Assembly (NCBI RefSeq): GCF_008831285.2
Contig: NC_045144.1
Location: 17,437,716 to 17,501,715, forward strand
DNA length: 64,000 nucleotides
DNA from: Nymphaea colorata
Lineage: Eukaryota; Streptophyta; Magnoliopsida; Nymphaeales; Nymphaeaceae
Reading direction: 5' to 3'
The first letter of the stretch is position 1; each line of letters starts with the position of its first letter. The position numbers and the translations under genes were made by a program. The notes beneath the pieces are model-generated. The model was not told where the DNA came from and did no database searches. It was given only the letters and a program-made list of their open reading frames with translations. Positions 27,932-40,100 of this stretch are shown piece by piece.

Positions 27932-28162
27932 ATATATATATACATATATTCTTGAGAATCATTTTTTACCTCAAAAAAGATTTTAGAGCTTACAGCTTTG
28001 AATAAAAGTCGAGAACAAGGATAAAATCATCAAGGGGAACAGATTTAACATCCATTGGGAGCTTAGAAAATCATGTTCCTGCATATGAGCTCTATCCGGT
28101 GAGAGTAAAGCCCATACGAACGCAATCACTGCTAGAATCCACTTTATCAATATAACCTGGAT

Positions 28163-28415
28163 TACGTTTTTGAAGTGTAAACACTACGAACATTTGGTTA
28201 GATATTGGTCAAAGATAATCTAAACTTATTTTATTTTTTAACCGTAGTTATCTTATTTGCATCGATATCCCGTGGTAGAGAGAGAGAGGGAGAAAGAGTA
28301 ACGTTCACGTTTTTGGAGTGTGAACAATACATTTGGTTGGATATCAGTTCGGAAAAAATTTAATTAAACTCATTGATTTTTTTTAATCGTCGTCGAATCT
28401 TATACATTCTTGCAT
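28163..28415. repeat. Diverged two-unit tandem repeat, period about 144
   Basis: Units start ACGTTTTTGAAGTGT (28163) and ACGTTTTTGGAGTGT (28307). Both contain CATTTGGTT-GATAT, an AT-rich block and TTGCATC. Non-coding. Confidence 0.65.
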
Positions 28416-29089
28416 CAAACTGCGCAAATGGTCCACAGTCAGTACCTAAGCCCTTCTTTTAAAAACTACTTGAACAAATAGAATTCGTGAAGCTCTGAAA
28501 GGAATGGCATAGCTGGGAAAGGTTGCATGATAACGGAACATCGTCAATTCCAATCCCGTTTGGCCAAAGCACACTGCCAAGTTGAAGATGGGTTCCATTC
28601 ATTCCCATTGGCATTGAAAAGAAAGAAAAAAAAATGTTCAAAAATGTTGTATATGGAAAGGTTCAGTACGGTTTTACATTAACAAAGTAAAGCACATTGT
28701 TTCTTGCTTGTTTTTAATAGTACTTGTGTTGAAGAAAAAAGACTTCGTGTTTTGTTTGTTTTTAAAAGTACTTGTTTTCTTCTTGCTACCTGGTTTTTTT
28801 TTGTCCTTCTGTTGTGTCACTTTCATCCCGTTTTATTTGGTTCCTTGATCTCTTTTTTCGTGTCATTGCTTTTTCCTGACTTCTTTTTACTGGTCATATC
28901 AATATTTTTTACCATTTACAGCGCTTTGGCATCAGCTTGGCTAATCAGTGTCTCATCTGTCTTGTCACGGCTGAGTTTCGGGTTCACCTTTTTACTTCTT
29001 GCCTTTTGTTCTCTAGTGTCCTTGCTTCTAGCTGGCCTTCCCTATTTAGTACACTTTCAAACCCACCATTCATTCATCTTTTTTTCCTC

Positions 29090-29330
29090 TTTTGTCCTTC
29101 CTCCCACTTGTTTGCTTCATGGAGTCGTGTTTGGAGGTCGTGGCTCATTTCAGCTTGGTGATGCATTTGGAATGAGCGCAGGATCTTCAAGGGCACCTTC
29201 TCTTCGTCAGATTTTGTGACTTGTCTTGTGCAAGGGGATGTCCAGTTTGCCATTCGGTTAAGGCACCGCTGTCGGTCTGCGGCTGGGTGACTGGGCAAAT
29301 ATATTTTGTTTTCTTGTTTTTGTTTTTACT
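29090..29330 (+). mobile_element. LINE (L1-type) 3' fragment
   Basis: Reading plus-strand codons from about 29129 gives VWRSWLISAW, a stop, then CIWNERRIFKGTFSSSDF. This matches the W-x-WNERN-RIF signature that ends the ORF2 protein of plant L1-type LINEs. An acid-to-basic DVQFAIRLRHR-like stretch follows, then T-rich 3' DNA up to the CT/TA repeat near 29400-29438. Only the last part of the element is recognisable, as expected from 5' truncation on insertion. The T-rich region 28700-29090 may belong to it, but I cannot show that. Confidence 0.4.
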
Positions 29331-29719
29331 GTTTGTTTTTTTATTTAAGAGACTTCTTGTCCCCAAATTTTAGGAATATATTTCCATTTTATCGGCTCTC
29401 TCTCTCTCTTTTTCTATATATATATATATATATATACTTGTACTTGTCTGTTGTATATACATTCTAAGTATTACGTAGAGTAGCTTGGGGCCTGCTATAA
29501 GATTGCAGTTTTGGTGAATTGACTTATTGCAGAAACCAGAACAAAGACGGAAGAGAAGGATTATCTAGACTCAACCACGATCACTTGGGGAAATATGAAG
29601 AATGCTTCCCGTGAGACAAAAGAGCGTTTGTTTCAACATCACATGTAGACCAAGATTATCATTTGAATTTATGCTTGACGAATACAATGTTCAATTACAT
29701 ACATTAGAAAAATCAAGCA

Positions 29720-30421
29720 TCAATCCGTGGGCAACTCAAATCGACACGTAGGGCAAGAAGGAGCCCGCTCAAGCCATGCCAGGATGCAGACTTCATGAAA
29801 CTCGTGGGAGCACGGCATCTTAGCTATGCGGTCTCCCGTTCCAACCTCATCCTGGCAAACCACGCACAGATTCTCTGCACTCTCTTCGTGCTCCAACGCC
29901 CTTCTCCTCTCCAAGGCATCCACCGATGCCCTCGATGCAGGGTGCGACGCCGGCTCATAAACCAACTGAGAATCGTCGAGATCCAACTCCTCCATATCGA
30001 TGGAAGCATCATCCCCCTCGGCGTCGTCTATGTGATACGTAACATGTATGGTCGAGGCGATCACCAGAGACTCGTCGGCTCGCAAATCTACCTGACGAGC
30101 TACTTGATGGACCATCTCGGACACCGTCAGCCTGATGTCGTCGATCACAAGATGAAGCGGCACGAAAGCGACAGCGCTCAGGTGTTGCAGAATCTGACGC
30201 GATGTCTCCTCTACCGCCTCCAGACTTCTGAGGTTCACAGAAAAAGAACTCGTCTCCTCCCAAAGGTATGTGGCCTCTGGCACCTCCTCTGAAGTGCTTT
30301 CGACATAAAACCTCAATCGTAGCTCTAAGTGCACACTTCTTGAAGCCCCATCTTCTTCAGATGTTTGTCCAAACATCGTGAAACGGTGAGACATTGTTCG
30401 AATGGTGGTCAACATCTCCAT
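29720..30421 (-). CDS. RING-H2 finger E3 ubiquitin ligase (233 aa), copy B
   Basis: Intronless paralogue of the gene at 26758-27531, same strand, about 2.2 kb upstream. The C-terminal RING-H2 finger is complete with the same spacing: CVVC, 14, C-S-H, EF, H, EV, C, 10, C-PT-C. The region before it (PASRASVDALERRRA) and the N-terminus (MLTTIRTMSHRF against MLRTTVRTSCHSF) are shared. The open frame extends further upstream without an ATG. The first ATG (30421, A at -3 and G at +4) is taken as the start; a second Met two codons later (30415) is the residue that aligns with the start of copy A. The middle region is shorter and more acidic than in copy A. Likely a cytosolic E3 ligase, substrate unknown. 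Confidence 0.85.
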   Translation of the reverse strand: MEMLTTIRTMSHRFTMFGQTSEEDGASRSVHLELRLRFYVESTSEEVPEATYLWEETSSFSVNLRSLEAVEETSRQILQHLSAVAFVPLHLVIDDIRLTVSEMVHQVARQVDLRADESLVIASTIHVTYHIDDAEGDDASIDMEELDLDDSQLVYEPASHPASRASVDALERRRALEHEESAENLCVVCQDEVGTGDRIAKMPCSHEFHEVCILAWLERAPSCPTCRFELPTD

Positions 30422-30468
30422 TCTTCTTCTTCTGGCTCTCTGATTTTGTAACAATGGAAGCAGAGCTC

Positions 30469-30476
30469 CTTATAAA
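30469..30476 (-). promoter_or_regulatory. Possible TATA box of RING copy B
   Basis: On the minus strand this reads TTTATAAG, about 48 bases before the ATG at 30421. If it is used, the 5' UTR would be only about 15-25 nt. Confidence 0.45.
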
Positions 30477-30477
30477 T

Positions 30478-31827
30478 AAATAAAAGACTATGTAAATTAG
30501 TTGCGAGATCAATCAGGGTTAAAGAGGAGCTCTACTTCCGAATAAGATACAGATCACCGAACGATGCGCAATCCGTCATAGAAATCGCAACTTTCCAAAG
30601 CCTCGTGGAGGTTATCCGGATCGTATCAAATCCAAAAAGACGATAGAGATAGCAGATCCGATTGGATCCATTTTTTTAATGTTCTACTTCACACTGTTTG
30701 CTCCGTGCTAATTTTCGGTTGGTATTCTAAGAAAACGTACAACAGCTGACGTGGCATTGTATAAACATAGCAAGTATGTATACGGTTAACTACGTATTCG
30801 TTGATATGATTGGGACCAATCTCAGGTTAAGGTAGGTCCGATGTCTAACTGAACCCGGATGTCTTTAGTACGATCTAGTTATGCATCCAGATCCAAATCA
30901 AACCAAAATCTCTCAAACATGATCACATGTGTCCGACTATCTAGCACCATCAATCTTGAACTAACTCCAGAATCTTAATTAGCCAATATCCAATCCAGTT
31001 AGAGTGAATCAAGTCAGCATCACTAAATGCTTGCAGATCCAAACTGCTTGCTTCCTTCTAATGAGATAAGAGGCCCCATTAGGCAACAAAGGGATATTTC
31101 ACGCTATCAAACGCCATCTAAATTGCCATATATTCTGACTCTTTTTTTTTTTTCTCTTGAAAGGCATAGAAGGTTTTTGATCTTAGACTCTCACTAGAAT
31201 AGCAGGAAAAAGGAAAAAAAAAAAAATTCCCTACTTATTGCCCCAAATCTAGGAAGTAAATCCAACTTTGGCTTGCGGAAGGAACGAAAACCATATCCTG
31301 AGTGCCCGTCTAACAGTCAAAGTCTATCCAACTAAACCCCGGTTTGGCGTTTTCCAAGACAGGCTTACAAAAGGTGAAACATAATTATCTGTACAAAATG
31401 GAGCCCAAAATTGTAGCTTAGACTTCGAAGGGTCATGTTCACTCCGAACCCAGCCAAATAAAAGGATCAATGAAAGACGCAAGATTTTCGGGCATTAGAA
31501 AATCTCAAGTTCCCTTCGTCCAAAACCGGTCATCATTAACAGATCCTGTGTATCACAGCTGTGGACTGGTCTTGATGAAAACGAATGTTGCCGATCTCAG
31601 CACCAGAAGTGAATCATTTTATAAGATGATACAAAGACCAATCTCAGCACCGGATGTAAATTGATAAGTCATATAGATATACAAGCCCCTGATCATTTAG
31701 GATAGCTTAGGGGCAGAGATGACTCATGAATAAGCCGTTTTATCGAAAAGTCAATGCCAAGACAATAAGCAACTGCGACTTGATGTTGCAGAGGGAAGAT
31801 GACAAAGCCGTTTTAACCTGTCAATCA
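30478..31827. other. Intergenic, no gene recognised
   Basis: Contains scattered CCAGATCCAAATC-like words (about 30860-31030), a T run and an A run near 31141-31230. The part near 31828 is probably the SNM1 3' UTR. Confidence 0.5.
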
Positions 31828-34800
31828 TCACGACTTCATCCAATCCTGGAAACATTTCTGCATCTTATCACGAGTGGCAGCATTCCCAACATTGACAGTG
31901 GGAATGATCTTTTCTGGCTGCAAGAACTGGAAAGCGCAAACCAGTGAAAATGATACTGTATCAGCCAAACGAAACAGCACCAAAGAGAAAACAATTAGTT
32001 CGTATTCAAATCGTACCTGAACAAATTCCTTGAGCTCCAAATAACTTGAATGTTCGCTGTATGGAACACCTGCATATTAGAGTAAAAGGGTCACAAATCT
32101 CAAGAGGATACACTTTGAGAGGAAAAGATAATGGACAAAACATATTCACGATCAAGATGTGGTGCGAAGAATTCCCATCCACAGCAAGGGTACAGATCAG
32201 GCGAACAAAATTCCCTAGCAGAAAGAGTGACACTCTAAAAATTATGGTGATCATACAGGAGAAGCAACCAAACATCCCCAACAAAAGGTGGCCAATTCTG
32301 TATCACCAGATCAGAAACTAAGTGGATTAGGAGCTTGCTGATTAAATCACGATGACATAAGATTGTCATAAAAGATAAAGTTTAGTTATTTTAGGAAGTT
32401 TAAGAAGTGTCAACTTCTGAAGCAAAAACCACCATGGTTCCGATAATTCCTTCTAGTCATGCACAAGCTAAATATAATAATATGAAAGGAGGGGCTCTAG
32501 GTAAAATTGAGGGAATGATCTCAGAACTTTCAGATAGAGACATTACCTATTGAGATATATATAGGACTACACTGCATCATGTCGAATGCAATTTTCAGTT
32601 GACCTTTGCCCATAGACATTGTGCATACATTTCAAAAGTTAGAAAGTAGAAACGATCACTTATCACATAGCAGTATGTACTTTCTCAATATTCTTAACAT
32701 AAAGCACTACAAAACATAAGTACAGAAGAAAATAACAATAGAAATAAGAGCTCATTTGAACTTTTTCCAAGAGAAACGTTTCAAACAATTTCAACTGTAA
32801 CTAGAAAAGAAACAACTAACCGTAAATTGTGATCCGGCCTTTGCTCTTTGGCTTAATTAAATCCAACTGCTCACCGATCTTTTCGGAGTAAGTCCAGCCT
32901 AAGAAGAAAGTCCCCAAAAACGTTCATGATCCATCACCGGGAGAGTCATCAATACATTAAAAAAAAAAAATTGAAAAAAACAAGTTTTACATTAAAAAGG
33001 TATTTGGGTGAGATAGCAGGAGATATCACGGTTGAAGAATACCTGTAGGACGAAATGCCAGAACTGATGCGAATTGCCTATAGCCATCCAAATATTGCTT
33101 GAGTCTCTGCAATACAAAAAGAGGTCTGTAAAATAGACTACGCCAAACAATGCCAATTAGCAGTCCAAGAATGTGCACCTCAAAGCTCAACATTGAGATA
33201 GGAAGCACATGCAGTGGTGTCTCATGGCCATCGGAACTAAGCCTCTTAGACAGTTCATCCCAACCATATGATTGAAGAATTCTCCTTCTGGAGGCGTTAA
33301 CATATATTTGGATCTACATCAACAATAACTACTTAGTCAAGGTGATTCCTTGAAATTGTTTTAGAAAATCAATGCACACTGAATTGCATATACACAACTC
33401 CAAATGAAACAGGTTGCTCATTCATGTCTACTCACAACAGGGAATTCTTTGAGAAGTTAAAGAAAGTTGAATGTTGTGAAGCAAAAATGACCATAGATTT
33501 CAGGGCTTTACATTGCTCAGACGCCAAAAAGAAGACACCGTTTGAGTATTTTCTGAAAACAGCACTGCAAGACCATTTTTTGACATATAGATTTGCATTT
33601 GCACGTGGAAGATTTAAGGAAAATATACATGGATTTATCTGTTTATCTAAATATGTATTGACTTATCTTCATTCATTCATGTACCAACTATTCTATGCTT
33701 GTATGCATCCATATGTTACATGCCAGATAACAACAAGAGGTTATGGAAATAGCAAAATACACTCAACGCTTCAGAGATGGCAAGATAAACATTCTCCTTC
33801 CCAATGCTGTATGCTCCAACAACGATAAGAGTCTTTGGCTGTTTCTTGAGTCCACTTTTAGCAATCTCCACTGTGTAATGCAAAACATCTTCTCTGGATG
33901 GAAATCTGAAGCAATAGCAATTGTCAGGTGAACAATATTTTATAAGAAATGTACATGAAGACATCATACGGACCCAGTTCAAAAGTACAACCTATATTTA
34001 GGATCGCAATAAGTCGTATCTAGATAAAGTACACTAGGATGTTGGCTTGAAAGGAGAGGATGACTCTGCATTCTTCTGCAAGCTCTAAAATCACCAGTAT
34101 GAAGATAGCATCGTCCATCCAAAAGGCGAAAGTAGATCATCGCTGCACCAGGACAATGATTGGCCTCCAACATTGTCACTTTGATTCCTTCAATGGTGTA
34201 CTCCGTGTCCAGCTCCAGTGAACATATGAAGCTTCATCGGTACAATGAGAACAGAAAACTGGACTTAAGATGACAGAAGCAAAAAAAAAAATTGTTGGCA
34301 AAGAAAGTGACTTACATAGAATCTACTGCGAGACACGATTTTACAAGACGGGCAGTGATGGGTGTACAATAGATGGGGCCGTGCGACCATTCCTTCCTCA
34401 AACCACCATAATGGTCATGATGGAAGTGACTAAGAAAATATCCTGTACATCCTTCAATTTTACCATATCGAAATGCATCAACTGTGAAAGGTGTTCCTAT
34501 AAAGCGTCAAAAATATTTGCTGTCAAAAAGTGGTTCATAATTTTAGACAGGTTGGGATTTTTTTTTTTTTTTTTGGGTGGGGGTGCAAACAGAACAAGTT
34601 GAATCTTCTGTATTTGATTTTTGAGAAAGTTAAATAGCTTCTCCATACATATTGAGATTGCCATGCATATCAGATCCTGAATATTAGCAAGAAGTAGAAC
34701 AAAGAAAGTAAAGCACCAAGACAACGTCCTACGCACAAACCTGTACAATGAAAAGAAACTTCAACACTCGTATGAAGTGCAATTCAGCTTTCAAAAAGCA

Positions 34801-35825
34801 CCATAAGCTGCCACTATGGCAGATAATGTACCGGTAAGCTCTGCCAATCGCATTTATAACCATTACAGAAGAGTACAAAGGGAACGATGCTTAATTTCAC
34901 CATTATTAGATTGAATATTGGCTAGTTTGTCACATGGCTCTCCTTGCATAAAAAGTGCAGCTTAGGCTGCAGAATTTTGAATATTTTCTAAAGAGGATTC
35001 AGCACAGAAAAACTTGCAATACAAACTCCTCTGTCGAAGAACCAAGAAGGCTTATTCCCTTATGCCCTGGCCTTGGGCCAGGGATAAGCTTCATCCTCGT
35101 CTTGCATAGGTCTCATATCCTCAAAGTTTCGGGACAGCATGTTAAGCGCCTTTTTGTCACTGGACAGCAAGATAAGCTGGTCTCGGGAGAGGGTTCGATA
35201 TTCCAGATGACGCGCCGTCTAACTAAACGCAGAGCACAAAAACTCAGTCTAAATGCAGAAATACAAAGAAACCATCTGCCTAAAAAGCAATTTCCACCAT
35301 CAATACCGTAAGGACTACAAACGCGACGCAAGCCGGAAATATCGATAGAAATCAAGAAACCCATCTGAAAGTAGTCATACCTGCGATTCTCTTGTAAAAT
35401 GGGCAGTTCCGCTTCGCAACATTGCCCGAGGTGGCGATGTCCTCTCCTACACGACGGAGCTTCGGATTCTTCTGCAAGGCCCTATCATCCGAACCCCGGG
35501 TTCCATTTATCAACGATGCCCCAGCTTTCGAGTCAGCGGCTCGCTTAAGGCCCCACATTTTAAAGAGATCGGCCTGAACGAGTCTCGTCCCCGATGACTT
35601 TCTGGTGTCTGTCAACGAGGGATCCTTCTGCAGCAAGGACGAGCAGTCCGTGCCGCTCCGGTAGAAAGAACCCGCGAAGCTCTCACCTTTGCCGTCGCTG
35701 CCGTCGACGATTCCAACTCCGTCCACCTCTTCACATGAATCTCCCCCTTCTCCGTCATCTTCAGCCAAGCACGAAGGAAACCCGTTCTCATCCAATTCGT
35801 TGGAAATGAACGAAGAATCGTCCAT
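31828..35825 (-). CDS. SNM1 DNA cross-link repair nuclease, 9 exons, 479 aa
   Basis: Metallo-beta-lactamase/beta-CASP 5' exonuclease of the SNM1/PSO2 family, acting in nuclear repair of interstrand cross-links and oxidative damage. Coding exons (transcript order): 35381-35825, 34316-34496, 33992-34231, 33761-33905, 33179-33313, 33043-33106, 32821-32898, 32017-32069, 31828-31926. All introns are GT-AG and the phases join into 1440 nt. Residues 1-140 are an acidic, low-similarity leader ending in [12 protein letters not shown]. The lactamase motif HFHHDH lies at 172-177, EANHCPG at 231-237 and TGDFR at 254-258. DRMBL/beta-CASP landmarks follow: [47 protein letters not shown] and [14 protein letters not shown]. 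Length matches plant SNM1 (about 480 aa). No UBZ zinc finger is seen in the leader. Assignment to the family is very secure. Confidence 0.95.
35059..35088. repeat. Short GC-rich hairpin in SNM1 intron 1
   Basis: CTTATGCCCTGGCC and GGCCAGGGATAAG pair across a 3 nt loop with one bulge. It sits inside the 884 bp first intron of SNM1. It may be the remnant of a small inverted repeat; no function is implied. Confidence 0.6.
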
Positions 35826-36576
35826 GCGAGAGAGAGGAGAGAGAGAGGTTATGGAGGGAACCTTCGAACGAATTGGTTTCGCGGAAATCGCAAAAACGGG
35901 CGGTGTTCATCGGATCTGGGGCGATTTTCCTCCTTTATGTCGCTTATTATGGATCCGAATTTGGAAGCATTTCGAATTTTCGATGAACAGTTGGATATTG
36001 TTTGATCGTGACTCGAGACTCAAAAGCAGAAACTCAAGCTGTAGGCGGGTGGGATAGATCCAGATTTAGCTCCAGAAACATAAGATCTAGCGAATGATCT
36101 TGGTTCAGATTTTAATAACTGCTAATGAAACTCAACTTTATGTGCAATTCAGATGTAAGAAATGTAAGAAAGAAGAAATGCGGTTTAAGATACACAACTT
36201 CTTTTTTATAAACAAGATAGTATATTGGAAAACCCTTGACTTTGAACGGGGCACTTGACTTTGAAATGGAATACTTCTCTCACTCACTCAAAAAGTACAA
36301 ACGAGGTCCAACCTTAGCAATTCTATTAAATGAACCAAATTGATCACAAATTCACCTCACAGCCAAATCCCTAACATCAATTACCATTTACCTCTCTCTC
36401 TCTCTCTTTTGCAGGAATAGGAATAGCCATAGAACATCACTCCTCCTTCAGTTAGAAGATGCGTATAGTCAAGCCAGCCAGATGTTAAGGAATAAGAAAT
36501 GCAATTGTGATTAATCTTAATCTTGCAACCGGTGCTTAATATTTGTTGAAGGGCAACTATGAACATCATCATTATA
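35826..36576. other. Intergenic, SNM1 5' side
   Basis: Upstream region of SNM1 with a GA run next to the start codon (about 35828-35846) and a CT run near 36393-36408. No gene seen. Confidence 0.5.
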
Positions 36577-37104
36577 AGGCTGGGCATCGGGCTGGGGCTG
36601 GCCCGAAGCCGTTGTTGGCCAAACCTGACCGTTAACTTTATATCTCTCAAATACCTGGTTCGATGTCCATCCATATTTGAAATCTTTAATATTTCATATT
36701 TTAATATCTAAAAAATCCTTAGCAACGTGTTGAAAGCTTTTTAAGAGTGTCATCACAACATATGAAGAGTTTATAAGAGTATCATAGGCAATGCAAAGAG
36801 TATCTATGAGAGTCATCGTAGATGCACCAAAAGTTTTTATTTAAGTCGATTGCTAGTACCATATGCCGAATATATATAATATATATATAACAAAAAAAGG
36901 GGGGATGGATGAGTTTTTAAGTATGTATATATCAGGCCGATTAAAAAATTATAGAGAGATGAGTTTTAAGTATACATACACATATGAGTCGGGGTGCCAA
37001 ATACATAACTCAGGCCAGCCCAACCCAGCCCAAGAGTCAAAAAACTAACCCAAGCCCGGCCCATCACAGGCTACCCATCGGGTACCGAGCATGTTGCCCA
37101 CCCT
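36577..37104. mobile_element. hAT-like MITE, about 528 bp
   Basis: The left end AGGCTGGGCATCGGG and the right end (read on the minus strand AGGGTGGGCAAC, then GGTACCCGATGGG) are imperfect inverted repeats rich in GGGC words. The interior is AT-rich and non-coding. Such GGGTGGGCA-type ends are typical of plant hAT-derived MITEs. No 8 bp target duplication is evident at the ends chosen, so boundaries are approximate. Confidence 0.5.
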
Positions 37105-40100
37105 TAATCAGCAACCTTTCTTCGTTACTAGAACGCTAAACACATTAAATTGTGGAACAGCGAGCTTCAGGGTCTCCTTTTCTCAGCTGTGCTCCATTGC
37201 TTCTGTTCTGGTGCACCTTGTAGTTTCATACCTTTCTCACCAATCTAACCAAAAGGGTGCTGGAAATGTTATGTATCACAGTATCAGTATCCATGTGATG
37301 CAACTGTGCATGAACATGCATGTGTGGGCGAGAGCATTTAATCTGCTATGTATCAGTATTCGGGTGTTTGTAGGCGTGACTAAACATGCGTATGTAAGAG
37401 GTGAAAGCATGTTAAGTCAATACGGGGTGAGAAAGCATGCTGTCTGCCTGCTATTGCCTTTCTGAAATGCATACATGTCGGTATCCATGAATTCAAGCGT
37501 GTACAAACATATGTGCATTGAGAACAACGTCTATACATCACCATCTTTTGAGCTTGAACCACTCGATAAAAATCTTCGGCAGAAAGATGGGCGTCTGCCT
37601 CCATCATCAGGACAAAAGACGGTTTGCGAAGATTGTGAAATTGGAAGAACAGAACTAAAGTGAAGGGATTACATCAGGCAATACAAGGCAAACGAGGAGG
37701 CTCTCGATCTTATGATCGATGGAAGCTAAGTGCAGGAACCGTCTGATGGACGTAGGTAAAAATTCTTTCATATCAGGCAATGATGCATGGAAAAGCAGGA
37801 AGCAATGTGGAAGGAAACACAACAAAGCATGAAGGATCACACATTGTTAACACCGACTATTCATCTAAAGCACTGCAGCGCAGCCATCAGGGCTGCTGAA
37901 AAGTGCAACAAGCTACACATCTGACCCCTAAATAACTGGTTGAAAGTTCGGATGTCAGATTCTCGTGGGTGCTACTTCTCTGGATGCAAATATTGAATGT
38001 GTCACACTGTAGTTGATGGCTAGACCCCAGGGACAGGAGGAAGGGTAGGCTCCCTTTGATACCCAAAACTAATCAAGCTATACACCAGGATTGAGCAGTA
38101 ACAAAAAGGGTTCCACCTCAAGAACAAATTAGAACTACGGAGGTCATGTCACAACGCCAAGTGTATTTAGTTACCTGATCATTTATGTTTCTTTTTTCTC
38201 CCTTTTCAAATTGTCTAAAAATAATATTTCCGCCAGATATTTCATCCAGAAAGATTCCCTACTGTTCTTATAAGCTAAATACCTAACAAACTGAAAAGCA
38301 GCACTTGGGAGGACCGGATGCAGAAATTGCAGAGCTTACATAACAAGCTGAATACAAAACTTCGACTAAAACACAAACCGCATAGGTTGGAAACACGTGT
38401 ACAAAGAAACCATACCGATGAATCAACTTTTTTTCTAATACAGGCTTGTTCAAGATTAATGAACACGGAAAGTACCTAGAAATTATGTAAAGGTTGCAGA
38501 CATTCATGGGAAGAACTAAAACGCCAACAATTGTTACCATACTCCACAAATGTGCCAAACAGACACGAATACCATAACCACCATGATACAAATAATTGCC
38601 TAGCAAATGCCATCTGCAGTTCTGACACTACCAGGCTCGTAACAACATCTATGAATTGCAAAAAATAAGTAATATATTGAACACGTGCTTTGCATGGACA
38701 GGTAACTCAGTTAACATTGATCCATGAAGCTATGTTTTCAAGTCCAACAAATAAACGACCTACTCAAACAGGAGTTGATAACTGTCAGCCAATTCATTGG
38801 AAGATGATAACAATGTGGCTAGTGCTGGTGTATAAGAGTGAACTTTCAATGTAAGTAAAAAAGGCACATATACATACACAAAGGGAAAGAAAAGCAGTGT
38901 AATCCCAGTAACTATCAAGTACAATTGCTTCGAGAAAAATAATTGTATACAGCACTTCAAGCGTTCATCTTGAGAACTTTACACATAAAGGACTCTCAAA
39001 TGCACAGGAAACAGAAGCTTGACCACTTGCAACAGGAACAGAGAACCAAGAAGATTACATCCCCTCTTTATATTCAATGATCATGAAGACCTGCTAGCAA
39101 CAAGAACCGATCTTTTCTTCTAGCAATTTTTAAATAGAATAACTTTTGAATTAGCAATGGGATGGTAGACATTACACCTCTTCTATTACTGAGCCATAAG
39201 CACCTCCATTTACCTCATCATCATCAAACTATGTAAGAAAAATAATCAGTGAAATTTTCATTTTTGAAAGATAAAGCATCAAATAATGGTCAATTAACCA
39301 AACATGTAGCAGATTTCTGAAAAACTTACATTTGTTGCAAATGCAAGTTACAGAGTATCAACAAGATATCAATTCTATTGAGAAAGGATAAATGGTTTCC
39401 AGAACCATTATGCAACCGACTATTTGATCGGGGTACCCTTGTGAGTTGTGACTACAAAGGCTTTTGGTCTTTTCCTGCCATTCTGGAACAGGGTAGGACA
39501 TTAATGATTGTGGCAACCAACAAAAACATGAGAAAGAGGGTCGAATGGCCAGACAAAAGTCAGAAAAAAACTATATAAACTAACAGCACCACACATTCAC
39601 ATCACGAATTTCATAGTTCTGTTTCTACATAATATAGGATTTTTTTCTTTCCAAGTGCAGCACAAATTTCTATATGAGTGCTGGTGCAAAAGAGCAGAAA
39701 CAACCAAAATATAAGTCATCTATATATAGAGAAAAGTCATGCTTTTGGGTATTATCAAGATAATCTCACCAAACTTTACCAACCTATTCAACAGAGCAGT
39801 GATACAATGACGTGGAATTTACTTCATATAAAAGGAGATAGTAAGTTGTTCCGTGCAACACCGAACAGGTCACAGGATCACTAAAATTATATGAACTCCA
39901 CCTGATTCACTAAGCACAGCAGTTGGCAAGCAGACTGTAGAGACTCTCAGATATCTCCTGGGCAGATTGTTATTCAGCAGATGATTTTTTTATATAACTT
40001 AATGTTCAGATATGCTCACCATTCTATCATATTCCAATGTTAGCTTGGCCCAGAAACATATCCAAGAGACATGATGCTACTACAGTAAGCACTTTCTCAT

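Larger units (their letters stand above)
27532..29089. other. Intergenic, RING A promoter side
   Basis: Upstream DNA of RING copy A with two local tandem duplications (27800-27931 and 28163-28415). The rest is T-rich and without a supported gene. No clear TATA box was found near 27560-27600. Confidence 0.5.

Noticed and set aside
28704-29219. 171-codon plus-strand hydrophobic frame
   Set aside because: Its Phe/Leu/Ser richness comes from T-rich DNA. The only recognisable protein trace (LINE end) is in another frame.
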